From positions 434,001 through 498,000 of the forward strand of contig JAZGUH010000263.1 in NCBI GenBank assembly GCA_037893225.1: 64,000 nt of DNA, written 5' to 3'. The position numbers and the translations under genes are program-made. Below, piece after piece: positions 10,321 to 20,466 of the stretch. The notes under the pieces are model-generated. The model was given only the letters and a program-made list of their open reading frames with translations, had not been told where the DNA came from and ran no database searches. Position 1 is the first letter of the stretch. Each line of letters begins with the position of its first letter. Source of the stretch: Hippasteria phrygiana. Its lineage: Eukaryota > Echinodermata > Asteroidea > Valvatida > Goniasteridae.

Positions 10321-10990
10321 TCCCTTTTCCCCATATCGTGCTTCATAATGGGTGCTGGGTATCCATTCAATACGTTTATTATCCAGGGTCAGTGACCGCG
10401 AAGGGCTCTGCATCTGCCGAGCGGTTTAATTGTCTCTGACTCTCCATGACGTGTATGCCAGAGTGAATGTCTCGGGCCTTCGCCTGATTAAATTCCTATA
10501 GTATTATAACGTCTCTTTGGGAGTCGTTATCAAGAAGTGAAACATGAATGCGGATGTAGACTTACACACAAATACTAGCTGTTTTATTCACACAATTCTT
10601 TACATCTCAGAGTTATTTACATCTCAAGAGAGGGCGTACTTCACTGACCACGGACGTGGACGAACGGGACGTGATTGATGTTAGTAGCGAATAACTTTGA
10701 CACTGTAGTGTGTGAGTTTGTATATGCCGGCAATCGTGAACCTAGGACAAAAGAATTCGGGCGTAGACAAAGGGGTCCACGTTTGACCTAACGTCCACGA
10801 TTGAAAATCGTGTACAAAACCAATGGGAGGCCTTCCGAAAAAGTTAAGTATAAACAAAAGAGGAACAATGGGAGGTCCACGATTGCACCCGTTTACATGA
10901 CTGTGTGTGTGTGTGAGCACACAACTGTAAGGACAACTGTGCTGTTGACCAAGCATGTCTATCTATACATGTATGCATGGCTACATAATA
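10204..10990. other. Non-coding stretch with a 25-base G run
   Basis: No exon or RNA gene recognised. Bases 10296-10320 are an uninterrupted run of G, a likely quadruplex former and an assembly risk. A partial repeat of CAATGGGAGG followed by nearby bases is seen at about 10822 and 10867. Confidence 0.55.
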
Positions 10991-11251
10991 AACTCCTCAA
11001 AAAATGTTCGGAAACTCAAGAGTCAATACACTTTCGGACAATAGCAATGCATTTTGTAACATTTCACTTTACACCCACCTCCATATTCAGCTGTGCTGCA
11101 CATCCCCCAATTGCTTAATCATAACAAATGACACATCATTGTAAAGAAGAATTACAGGGCTTTCCAATGATACCAAATTCAAGGAAATGGAGTTGGAAAC
11201 AAGAGAGAAATCGTCTGTCAAACTTGAGTTTCCGAACTTTTTTGAGGAGTT
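10991..11251. mobile_element. 261-bp MITE with AACTCCTCAAAAAA ends
   Basis: The ends are inverted repeats: AACTCCTCAAAAAATGTTCG at the left and the complement of a near-identical sequence at the right, continuing through GGAAACTCAAG. TA flanks both sides (10989-10990 and 11252-11253), which fits a Tc1/mariner-type non-autonomous element. There is no coding capacity. Confidence 0.8.
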
Positions 11252-11750
11252 TACATAGCTAGCGTAATTCTAGGCTCATGAGAGAAAGGTTTCCCATGCC
11301 TCGCCAGGGCGAGAATGATTGTCCGAGACCTCGATGTCCACCCCTTATATTACGAATTGAGAGGGTATGAGCGGTGGTGTGTCAGGGTCTTATCCAATAG
11401 GAGCATCCGATTCACTGGGTTATCAACGCGGGACAAGGATCATGAATAAGTGATGATGTGCACAAAGTCAAAGGGGAAAATCTCTTTGGGAGTTTACGCA
11501 CACTTGTAATGGTGTGTACAAAGTGAATGGGGGAAATCTCTATGGGAGTTTACGCACACTTCTGGTCTCGGCTGACTCGGACGTTTTGTTTTGGTGGAGG
11601 AATGTCCGAGAGTGAAAGTAAGCGGGTCAGTGTGGGTCACTGATGGGTGTGTTACGGAAGACTGTTTCAGTGGGAAAGGGTAGGAGGGAAACTTCCTCGT
11701 TACATAGGGTTGTGCACAACACTTAGTCTCTGGGCGAATAGGAAATATCC
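11252..11750. other. Non-coding DNA with a short tandem duplication
   Basis: A unit of about 65 bp is repeated twice around 11455-11565, each copy containing GGGAGTTTACGCACACTT. No gene recognised. Confidence 0.5.
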
Positions 11751-12366
11751 GTGAAACTCGCACAGGGGGAAAGTAATCTGACCTCTGTGTGCCGTCGCAG
11801 GACACGGTTTATAAGGTAGTGGGTTGGCAGGGTACACTCGCTGAGTGTTTGGGGCACTGTGGAGTCTCATGCACGGGCTAAGGTATGTGAGGGGAAACTA
11901 CATCGACTTTGGGACGAGTGTAGGGGAAAATGGCTAAGTTAAACCATGGAAGTTCCTTCCTCCATGGTTAAACCATGGTTAAACTAGGGCCAAGGGCATG
12001 CACTTGCGACGTGGCAATGAGAGCTGTCTGCATAGCGGACAGTGCATGACTTTGCGCTGTGTGTGGACTAAAGTGTAGATCGCTGCATGCGTTCAGTCTG
12101 CATGCATTGAACTACCGGTATAGTTACTAGGAAAAGGGTACTGGGGAAAGGGTTACTCAAAAAGGGTTGAATGCGAGGACGCAACAGTATTTATGAAACC
12201 GGTGTCGTGCCAAAAAGTGTCCCCTGCGAAATAGTGTCCGCTTATTAGCATTAGCATATGATTGGTCTTGCGCCTATGACGTTAAGCGTGCATCCGATTA
12301 CGTGGCTTGCTGTTGAGCTCAGGCTGTCAAGACGTCATGCATTTCTCATCTTAATTTTTATTTTAC
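11751..12366 (+). repeat. Segmental duplication, copy 2, first block
   Basis: Partner of 2464-3090. It has small private changes, for example an extra GGTTAAACCATGG-type repeat near 11960 and loss of about 38 bp near 12281. Copy 1 continues directly into the minisatellite. Copy 2 is interrupted here by about 3.3 kb before the homology resumes near 15695. Confidence 0.85.
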
Positions 12367-12475
12367 AATTTCTTTGAACGCTTTCCTTTTCACCTGTGAT
12401 TATTGAGGATTGTTCAACTTTTTTTTTCAAAAATCTTTGTGTGTTTTTCGTGAAACTGACAGTTCACAAATTGTA

Positions 12476-12840
12476 TGGAGCGTCAAAAGTGGACAACCGT
12501 ATTTTCCCATTTTCTGCTAGTAGAATTTTAGGTTTTTAGAAATGGCAACACTGGTTTTAAAAAAACTCAATTTTCTGCTAGCAGAAATTTGGATTTTACT
12601 TTGACGACTATCCCGGCGCCTCAAAAGTGGGTCACTAAAAATCTCAAATTCTTACTGACAAAAATCATGATGCTCCAAAAGCGGACAACCCCGTTATCCC
12701 ATTTCCTGCTAGCAGAGATTTAGATTTTAGAAGTACCCCACCCGTTTTTAAAAATGTCAATTTTCTGCTAGCAGAAATTTGGGTTTTACTTTGCGACTTT
12801 TCTTGACGCCTCAAAAGTGGACAACCAAAAATCTGTAATT
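12476..12840 (+). repeat. Tandem duplication, about 190-bp unit, CTGCTAGCAGAAAT motif
   Basis: Two diverged units each contain TCAAAAGTGGACAACC-like and CTGCTAGCAGAAATTT-like segments. The core CTGCTAGCAG is itself a palindrome and occurs three times, with a variant CTGCTAGTAG. No protein is predicted. Confidence 0.65.
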
Positions 12841-13453
12841 TATGTTAGTAAATAGCCGCTGACCAGCCTTCGCAGATAGGAATCGTCCACACTTTGCACA
12901 GGGGTTATTAGGTGAATTGAGAACGTGACGACGTGAACAGCCCACAGACTGTTCTATTTCAAACGGAGGGGTGCTGTGTTACATATGGGAAAAATGCAAC
13001 AAATTTTAAGTATAGACAAAATTGAATTTGAGTTCGTCCACTCTTGGTTCACAACCAAATTTCTGCAAGCAAAAAATAAGAGATTTTGGTTTGTACAATA
13101 AGTTCAACCCGAATATATACTAACATAATTTTTTTGACAGCATTTGGCAGGAACGGACAATATTTGGCAGGATCAGACAGAAAAACGTAAATGTGTAGAG
13201 AATAAATCGTAGCCGTAAACAAAAATTATCAACGTTAGTTTTACGCTACTATACGTCGTACGTATAGTGCCGCAGTTTTCCTTCCTATACGCCGGCGTGT
13301 TCTGACAACAGGTGAACTGTCAGTATCACGAAACGCACACAAAGATTTTGGACAAATATAAGTTGAACTATCACTAAAATATGGAATTCCATTGCTGCCA
13401 TTTACGAGTCGCATTTGTGGCAGTGTTACTTGGGTCCGCAGCCGTTTGCGCCG

Positions 13454-13676
13454 TCAACGGCGCGTAGTCGCGTCGTACCGTCTGATAGTCGCGTCGTGCC
13501 GTCGCATATAGTCGCGTCGTGCCGTCGGATAGTCGCGTCGTGCCGTCGGATAGTCGCGTCGTGCCGTGCCGTCGCATAGTTTTGTACTGTTTGTATAGGG
13601 CCGTCGGATAGTCGTGTCGTGCCGTCGCATAGTCGCGTCGTGCCGTCGCATTGTCGCGTCGTGCCGTCGCATAGTC
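13454..13676 (+). repeat. 21-bp GC-rich minisatellite (TAGTCGCGTCGTGCCGTCGS)n
   Basis: About nine copies of a 20-21 bp unit with the core TCGCGTCGTGCCGTC, interrupted by TTTTGTACTGTTTGTATAGGG around 13578-13600. Long open frames across it on both strands come from the periodic unit and are not considered genes. Confidence 0.85.
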
Positions 13677-14599
13677 GCTTACGGGCCCCGAAATCATTTG
13701 GATTCTAGATGCTCTGCGGTGCAATCTGAGGCAATTTCTGACCACTTTAACCAATTTTTTTGGGAACAAAAGATCATCATTATTAAACATCATTTTTCGA
13801 GTTTGAAGTAATTGAATCAAATGTAATTGAAATTAATGTATTTTTTTGCGGTAAGCTTAATTTGTACCAGTAATGTATGAAGCTTTCCCAAAGTCTAGAG
13901 AGTCACTGTAAGCTTTTTTCAAGGTTCTTGTGTGTTTGTACGTACTACCTAATCCTTGTGTATTTTTGTAGGTTTTCGCTATTTGTTCGTAGGCCACCAA
14001 TTATTTGGTAGGCCCTAGGCACAGTGTTTTTACAATTTGTCTTAATGCAAAATATTGATCCTCCAACGAACAACCAATAAACTGTTCTCATTTTGACACC
14101 CCAGATATTTCCTGCAATGTCACCACATTAGCAATTACCCTTGCACAACTGTTTCTACGCCAAAAATGGAAAATCGATTTGCGAGATATTTTCTCTTTAG
14201 CTATGGTGTGTTTATTTTAGGAAAATGTGTCGCCTTGCAAAGGCCAAAAATGGAATACCGAAGTAAAGAAAGTGTTGACCATAAAATGACTAATTAATGT
14301 AATCAAGGCGTTTACTTTCCCATGATAAAACTCATTTTTTCCTATTCCCTTTCTGATACCAAAATTACAGAAAATTCTTTTTAATTATATTAATTTGATA
14401 TAATTATAGATGGTATGTCACCGAAAGGTGATTTTCAATGGGCCATCACTGATAAAACTTAATTAGTTGTGTATTTAAAAACCCCTGTACAAAAATACAG
14501 CTAAAAGCATTTTTGAAAAAAGAACGTTTAGAAATGTCAAAACATTGTTTTTCGAAAATGATTCCCGAGTTTAGGTCAGGTCTCCCCCCCCCCCCCCCC

Positions 14600-14627
14600 A
14601 AAAAAAAGAAAAAAATAGAAAGTATAC

Positions 14628-14661
<34 letters not shown>

Positions 14662-14770
14662 GGGGGGGGGGGTCCCTGGACCCTCCCCCTGGATCCGCCT
14701 GTGAGCGGGATTCGAACCTGCGACCTCAAGGATACCGTACCGGCGATCTACCAACTGAGCTATCTTGCCC
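14600..14770 (-). mobile_element. tRNA-derived SINE
   Basis: Reading leftwards from 14770 the sequence begins like a tRNA: GGGCAAG, an A box in TAGCTCAGTTGGTAG, and a B box in GGTTCGAATCC ending near 14701. A G/C-rich body (GGATCCAGGGGGAGGG) follows, then C-runs and a TTA microsatellite tail (14623-14660). The anticodon arm does not fold properly, so this is a SINE head and not a working tRNA. Such elements are copied by LINE machinery from RNA polymerase III transcripts. Confidence 0.75.
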
Positions 14771-14852
14771 TATGTTGACGGTCTCCCAAATTGTCAGTAT
14801 CTTTGTTTGGGTGGGCGCTAGTCAGAAGTCATACACCCAGAATGCCGTATAG

Positions 14853-15018
14853 CTTCACGGTCGCATTTATCCGGTGTGCCCAGTTTTCCGGAACACTATT
14901 TAACGCTACTGAATCATAACAAATGCATGCACAGTGGTGTATTTGTTAGGTTCAGAAGCGGTGCAGTATTTGTTAGGGTTCTTGAAAACTGGGCACACCG
15001 GATAAATGAGACCGTGAG
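14853..15018. repeat. Fold-back element, arms of about 38 bp
   Basis: CATTTATCCGGTGTGCCCAG near 14865 is matched by its complement near 14987-15006. The match extends through ACGGTC/GACCGT on the outer side with a few mismatches. The roughly 95-bp spacer contains a small direct repeat of GTATTTGTTAGG. Non-coding. Confidence 0.75.
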
Positions 15019-15690
15019 ACTGGCATCTACTGCGCATGCCCAGGGGACACTTTTTGGCACGACACCAATTCTCGGCTCTGGGCTTTGTGCACAGAATGAG
15101 TAATTTACTGTGGAAACGATTCTTTTAGAGCCGGAACCGAGTATAGCGGGTACCCGGTTCTTAAAAAGATTGGACTCGCGGTTCCGGTTCCCATATTTGG
15201 ACCGGGTAGAACCGGGAAACCGCTGGAACCGCCCAATACTAACTAAAATGCGACTCTGCGACATACATGTCCCTTGATTACGAAGATTTTTATATTTTGG
15301 ATTTAAAGAAATGAATTTAATTCAAAATTTTAGGTTCTTTGAGCATAGATGTGTGGGAAAGAAAGGCCCGACTGCAAATCGTTATATCGTGTTTTGGAAA
15401 TGAACTGTTTGTTTTGAGAGTCATTCTATCCACGGTAATATTGGAGAAGTTCTCGACACAAAAGAAGGAAATATAAAGAATCACTTAGCATGTGGCATGG
15501 ACTTGGCCTTTTCCATATATTTTTTTCCTTTCAACTTCTCTTTCAATTTTGTGAAAGGACATGGGCTTTCAAAGTGGTCTTGTTTACTCCGTTGTCATGG
15601 CACTACCAGTTAACGTTTAATACGCAGCAGACAAACTATATTCGTTCGGCTTTGAGGGGGTTTGCCTTTTGAAGCGCAATTATGCATGAT

Positions 15691-15916
15691 GGACAGCATA
15701 AGGGACAGCATAATGTTTTGGTGTAAGGAAAATACATAGCTCTCAAATCGTTCTTAACCTGGATTGTGCGCCATTGTACCGGGTACTTAGCCGCAGTGTG
15801 CTTTCAGGAACCGCAATAGACGTAGACCTATTGATTTTTGTCAATCATGAAATCTGTCTGCCCGTTAATATCTGGAAATAATTCAAAGGTGGAGTAAAAT
15901 TCTACGGGCTGGCGAT
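15691..15916 (+). promoter_or_regulatory. Putative 5' flank/UTR of signal-peptide exon, copy 2
   Basis: Partner of 3091-3414, with only about two units of the 12-bp repeat. Conservation continues up to the ATG. No core promoter motif is evident, and its function is inferred from position only. Confidence 0.35.
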
Positions 15917-16004
15917 ATGGATTGCAGGGGAAAATTCAAAATTCTGCTCCGAGCTCTAGTGATTTTTCTTGTTCTTGTCACTGATGGATCAGCTCAGTCT
16001 ACAG
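15917..16004 (+). CDS. Signal-peptide first exon, copy 2
   Basis: Paralogue of the exon at 3415. The 29 codons keep the same frame, hydrophobic core and phase-1 donor (ACA-G then GTAATGG). Asp replaces Asn at residue 2 and Ser replaces Leu at residue 24, giving a predicted cleavage after GSA. Both changes leave a good signal peptide. This copy is the nearer one to the CUB-LDLa array, about 22 kb upstream of the exon at 38270, with no other recognised exon between. Inferred roles: alternative first exon of that gene, or the single used first exon if copy 1 is silent. Confidence 0.65.
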
Positions 16005-16615
16005 GTAATGGAATCATTTCTTCATTTACGAAATCCCTCCCCCATCCGGACCTTGATTGTTGTTAAATGTTTAATGACAGACGGCTAATAAGGCCTATAC
16101 GGGGAGGGGGGAATCCATGAAATTTGGTTTGGAGGCTTGTTGTAAAAAAAATGGCAGAAGATGAATACGTTGGGGATGAAGTCAATTCAGACAGGAAATT
16201 GTGGTATTTACGACATGCATTATATTACCTCATGTTCAAAAATCAGGCGAAACAAATTATGAAAAAGTGTTATTGTGTGGTAGGAAATGGCTTCAGCATA
16301 AAAATGCATTATTCTTATCTCTATTTCGATAAATACAATGTACAAAAACCCGTAAAATAACGGGTTTTTCACCTTGTAAAAACAGACCATTATCGTATTT
16401 TTGTTTTGACCCCTTATTTATGGGAGACGTCGGGGTGTCGCGGCGGTTCTGGCAGCCAAATCGAACCGCTACAATGTGTTTGTGCAGTATCATAAACAAT
16501 AATCTAACAATGGATTGAAACTGCACCCACAGCGGCCAGTGGCGTCATCCGGCCTGATGGTGACACTTCTTTTTGCGCCCACAGGCGTCATCCGTACGCA
16601 AGGGGTTTTATTTAA
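16005..16615 (+). repeat. Segmental duplication, copy 2, second block and part of third
   Basis: Partner of 3503-3990 joined directly to 5282-5400. This shows where copy 1 carries its 1.3-kb insertion. The block ends at the TTAA (16612-16615) used by the THAP-bearing element. Confidence 0.85.
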
Positions 16616-17964
16616 AGACCAACTAAAACGCCAATTGTTTTTTACTTTTTGGACTTATCTGATAGTTTATGCCTCCCCAAAACTAATGTAACAAGTTTCA
16701 TGATTCTGAAAAATCAAAACAAATGTTTTTGAGCCTTTTCCTTCTGAGCCACTTTGACTCGATTCAGAAAAGGCTGAGGTCAACTGCGTGCCGTTTCGCG
16801 CGAGTATACGTATACATGTAGAAACATATGACGTCACTGTATTATACGGCTATGTTTTACGTAGAGTCTGTACGTATATTTTTGTCTAAGGCTAGTATTA
16901 CTTGCTGTGCTTTTTGCTCATGATTCAGGTGTAACACTACGATAAACATATTTTAAAGTGTTGACATCTTTGTGAGACACATTTAGAATTGGGGTTGTAG
17001 GCTTGTTCTTGCTGAAAAGCTAGTTATGATTCATACTTTCCTTTGTTTGCAGTCGGCTTTTATTGGGACCTGCGCGGTGAGTTGTGTGTGAGCTGATGCT
17101 ATACTCTAGTCTGGCGACTTTGCTTATGCAGCCCTCTTAAGGACCCGCACCTTCTCAGAACTATACACACAATTTCTCTTATAAGGTACCAGACTCAATC
17201 GCATGCAGCGCATGCGGTACCGTGCGTGTACAATGCATGTTGAGTCAAGCGAGCGTGGACAGGGAGACGGCCGGGGCTCTGGCTGCTCAAGCCGGCAACC
17301 GCAGGAAACGTCGTCGCGGTTTGGTACGCGTGAGTCCGGGACACGATTGGAATGCTCGGTGCCTTTAGAGTTGAAATGGCTCCAGCCTTCAAACGGAATT
17401 GTGCCTTCAAACCCAGCTGAGTTTTCATACTAACACTATCATCAATACAGTCTTTGGCGAAATGTTCTGCACATATTTTCGACCATTTCGACAGCCCAAA
17501 ATCAGATATTGCATTGTCTACAAAGCGGACCCACTGTCGCCTTTGAACTCCATTTAGCACTGGGAATCGCAGTAAGGTTAGGTCAGGGTTTTTGTCGCTG
17601 TTCCTCATGCAACCCCCAACTACACACGATCGAGGCAAAATGATTATCTCAGAACCATGCTCATACTGAAATAATATCAAAATTAGACAAAATAGACGGG
17701 AAAACGGAGGAGTTATGTCGACAAAAACTCTTCAGCAGCATCAACTCCAAGTACGTACATGCATAGTGTTTGGCTGTAGCATCAACCGACTCTACACGTG
17801 TACGTCACGGGGTCAAACAGGATAAATGGTTCAGAATAACAACCCTTTTTTTTAATAAAAGAAACCCTCTCGTCTGCAAACTAATATCCATCAGTTAAAA
17901 GAGTATTTATACTGTTGGAAAAGTCCCAAAAGTCGAGAAAACAATTTGGCGTTTTAGTTGCTCT
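16616..17964 (-). mobile_element. TTAA-flanked TIR element carrying a THAP domain (Kolobok-like)
   Basis: This 1,349-bp element has ends AGACCAACTAAAACGCCAA and, read inward from the right, AGAGCAACTAAAACGCCAA, followed by similar bases. TTAA flanks it at 16612-16615 and 17965-17968. Duplication copy 1 preserves the empty site with one TTAA at 5397-5400. piggyBac and Kolobok elements both use TTAA. The AG start and the internal THAP domain favour Kolobok. No catalytic domain was found, so the copy is non-autonomous or deleted. Confidence 0.8.
17195..17680 (-). CDS. THAP zinc-finger protein fragment
   Basis: The 161-codon open frame contains a THAP domain at about residues 18-98: CVVGGC (Cys-x4-Cys), 45 residues, then CAEHF (Cys-x2-His), with the conserved Trp in RRQW and an AVPTIF-like position reading AGAIST. 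THAP domains are C2CH zinc-binding DNA-binding modules, found in P-element and Kolobok transposases and in host factors. The start is uncertain: a TTTCAG lies just before it, so the true start may be in another exon. Residues after about 100 have no recognised motif. The frame is confined within the TTAA element and is probably the remains of its transposase N-terminus. Confidence 0.75.
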   Translation of the reverse strand: MILFQYEHGSEIIILPRSCVVGGCMRNSDKNPDLTLLRFPVLNGVQRRQWVRFVDNAISDFGLSKWSKICAEHFAKDCIDDSVSMKTQLGLKAQFRLKAGAISTLKAPSIPIVSRTHAYQTATTFPAVAGLSSQSPGRLPVHARLTQHALYTHGTACAACD

Positions 17965-17968
17965 TTAA

Positions 17969-18321
17969 CAAAGTTTTGATGTAAAATCTACTGTTCTCCT
18001 ACACGAATCTCATTATTCAGCAACTGACCAATCAGAATTCAGCAAATGTTTGTGTTCCCAAAAGTCATGTTAAATTGTAGTGTTTAGTCTAAAAACACGT
18101 TTTCTTGACCAAAATATTTAATTATTCAAAAAATTCCACAAGAAAATTTAGATATTATGCAAACAGAGATGAAGAATCCATTCCATCTCCTTTCGTATCC
18201 AAATATTGAAAGTTTTCTTCGGAAACCATGACTTTAATGGCGGGATAAGGTTGAATATTAAGCTAAAGCACTGCATTAGTTAGTTTGTAGTGCAGTGTTT
18301 AATAAATATCGTATAATATAG
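17969..18321 (+). repeat. Segmental duplication, copy 2, end of third block
   Basis: Partner of 5401-5750. It contains the empty TA site of the Tc1-type element at 18319-18320. The homology with copy 1 extends a few bases into the next element's TIR and stops there. Confidence 0.85.
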
Positions 18322-18868
18322 TATAGGTTTTCCCGGCCAATTTGGCAAAATGTTCATTCATATGGATACAAGGTTAATTCAATTCCGCCGAGATTTTGAA
18401 AATCGCTCTGAACACGCGTTTCATTTTCGCTACCAGAGCGTTCGATTCCATTTCAGTTCAATCAATTTAAGGGGCTGTGTCGTCGCGCCATCTCGCGTTA
18501 ACGAATCAAATATTGGAGTGCGCCCCCTTGCGCTTCATTTCGGTTATGTGATATTTTTAACCTCCGTCCGTTTGTTATGGCTGTTCTGAGAATTGGCTTT
18601 TGGAAACTACACCCCCTGGAACACGCACGTCCAGCGTCTGTGTACACACATACACATGTGTGTACACACATACTTATAAACAAGTAGCACACATCGTGGC
18701 ACTCAGTTCTCTAAGAGTAAGATTATTAGAAAAAACGTTCAAATTTCATCTGTTTATTTCATAAAATTTCATTCACATGTACACAAGTGCCATGGAATAT
18801 TTGTCTGAAAGTTGCATAAAATTGGAGGTTGACGATATAGAAGTAGAACCTTACGCTGGAGAGAACCT

Positions 18869-19012
18869 ATGACATGTACATGCCGAAACTCTTGCCAGAG
18901 AAGACGACTCGGCACACGGGGTGCTTGTCCATGTAAATGTGCACAGCAAAACTGCAACGTATCTTGTCGCTGTGGGACAGTTCGCGCAAAATTTTGTACA
19001 CAAAATCCCACA
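18869..19012 (+). pseudogene. Cysteine-rich CXC-like motif, fragment
   Basis: The frame starting at 18869 reads CTCRNSCQRRR, then CPCKCAQQNCN, then CRCG and CTQNP, about eleven cysteines in 45 residues. The spacing resembles tesmin/CXC-type zinc clusters, which occur both in host regulators and at the ends of some transposon-encoded proteins. The cluster is followed by unrelated sequence and a stop at 19219, and no catalytic domain is near. Most likely a leftover of the surrounding TIR element's protein. Confidence 0.4.
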
Positions 19013-20287
19013 GGCGGGGTATCCGTAAAAGGGGCTATGTATTATGTGTACATTCATTTGGATGTATCTTGTTCGTATCTTGCTTGCAAACTTAGGTCGA
19101 TAAAAAGCTTCAGGCTTATTTTGACCCGTCACTTCAATAACAAAATTATCATGCTACTAAAAGAGTGTAGTGGCTGTAGTGGCTGCAGACAGTTCTTTAG
19201 CAGCGAAAAAAACAATTAAAATCTAGAACTTAGAAGTACACATTTTTAAAACAGTTGATAGATGGAGTTGAAACAACTTCACTTGGTCGCTATTCCAATG
19301 GCACTTGTCAACAACTCGCTGTGTGAAACAATATTTCCGCACATCAAGTCTACATGTAATGTATAGTCAACATGTACAGTACATACATTACATGTACAGT
19401 ACATCCGATCCATGTACTCGGTATGTGAATTGTTCATGTCATAAAAAGTAATAAGCGAATAATTCGTGCAAAACAGGTGAAAATTAGGGTTGTTTGAATA
19501 TTTGTCGGGGCGTGTATTTCTTTGTTTCTTCGGTAGTCATCTTTATCATAGTGATGTGGGGATCTGTGCGTCAGTGGCGTAAACACGGGGAAGGAGTTCA
19601 GGGGCCCGCCGATTTGTATTTCTTTTTGGTTTCGTAAATTTAAAAAGGGGAAATTGTACACAAAGTGATGTTTCAAATTTCAAGCGGTGTTTGGGGCGGG
19701 GGTATCCCCCGTTGAGAAAAAGTTCAAGATGCAGTACTTCGTTGACAAATTCAATAATCATCCCCACTTTTCGACACGGATTTACTCGCCACTGGTGAAA
19801 TCTCATTTCATTGGCGTATATTATTTATTGGTAATAACTGTTATTATTGTGTTTATTATTTGATAGTGTTTAAATAACTCTTATGATGTAACTTTCCATA
19901 AAGTCCTTCCGTCAAATGTAACACAAGGTCGTGGACTCAATGTCGCCATCAGTATAGCTGTTTTACTTTGATTTGCTCATCATTGCACGCACAGCCGATT
20001 TTAGTCGAAATCTATTTCGATACATAGGCCTACAACTTTATTTTTGTATAGGAAGGGCTGGTGCATTATTTATTTTACAATTATAAATACAGATTTACTT
20101 ATTTACTTATTTTCGTTTGGTTCTGTCATGGTACATTTTGGCGTTTGGCCGGCGGGTGGGGTGTCAGGACTATGTTCGACTGTAGGCCTATCGTATATTT
20201 TTGGTGGCACAAACACATACAAAATACTTGTACATGCAGTATCATAACTACAGGATCATGCATGCAGCAGTCATTGCAATTGTAATC

Positions 20288-20466
20288 TGATCTGGCGCGC
20301 GCGCCCTGTGGGTCAGCGCGCGCGAGCCCTGTAGGTCAGCGCGCGCGCGCCCTGTAGGTCAGCGCGCGCGCGCCCTGTAGGTCAGCGCGCGCGCGCCCTG
20401 TAGGTCAGCGCGCGCGCGCCCTGTAGGTCAGCGCGCGCGCGCCCTGTAGGTCAGCGCGCGGTCGTG
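20288..20466 (+). repeat. 23-bp minisatellite with (GC)n core
   Basis: About seven to eight units of GCGCGCGCGCCCTGTAGGTC. Each has 8-12 bases of alternating G and C separated by CCCTGTAGGTCA. The first units are imperfect (GTGGGTCA and a GCGAGCCC variant). It sits inside the 3.26-kb TIR element. Confidence 0.9.

Larger units (their letters stand above)
12367..15690. repeat. About 3.3 kb present only in duplication copy 2
   Basis: This DNA separates blocks that adjoin in copy 1. It is a patchwork of repeats, including those listed separately at 12476, 13454, 14600 and 14853. No gene was recognised in the remainder. It may be one or more insertions, or DNA deleted from copy 1. Confidence 0.6.

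Noticed and set aside
2464..12366. The direct duplicates at 2464 and 11751 as LTRs of one retrotransposon
   Set aside because: No gag, protease, reverse transcriptase or integrase lies between them, there are no LTR-type ends, and the homology continues in further collinear blocks as in a segmental duplication.
13374..13820. Open frames coding Tyr-Ala/Pro-Thr-Ala-Arg-Arg-Asp repeats
   Set aside because: Direct consequence of a 21-bp minisatellite, which stays open in several frames on both strands.
14701..14770. A functional tRNA gene
   Set aside because: The A and B boxes are good but the anticodon arm does not pair, and a SINE-like body and tail follow.
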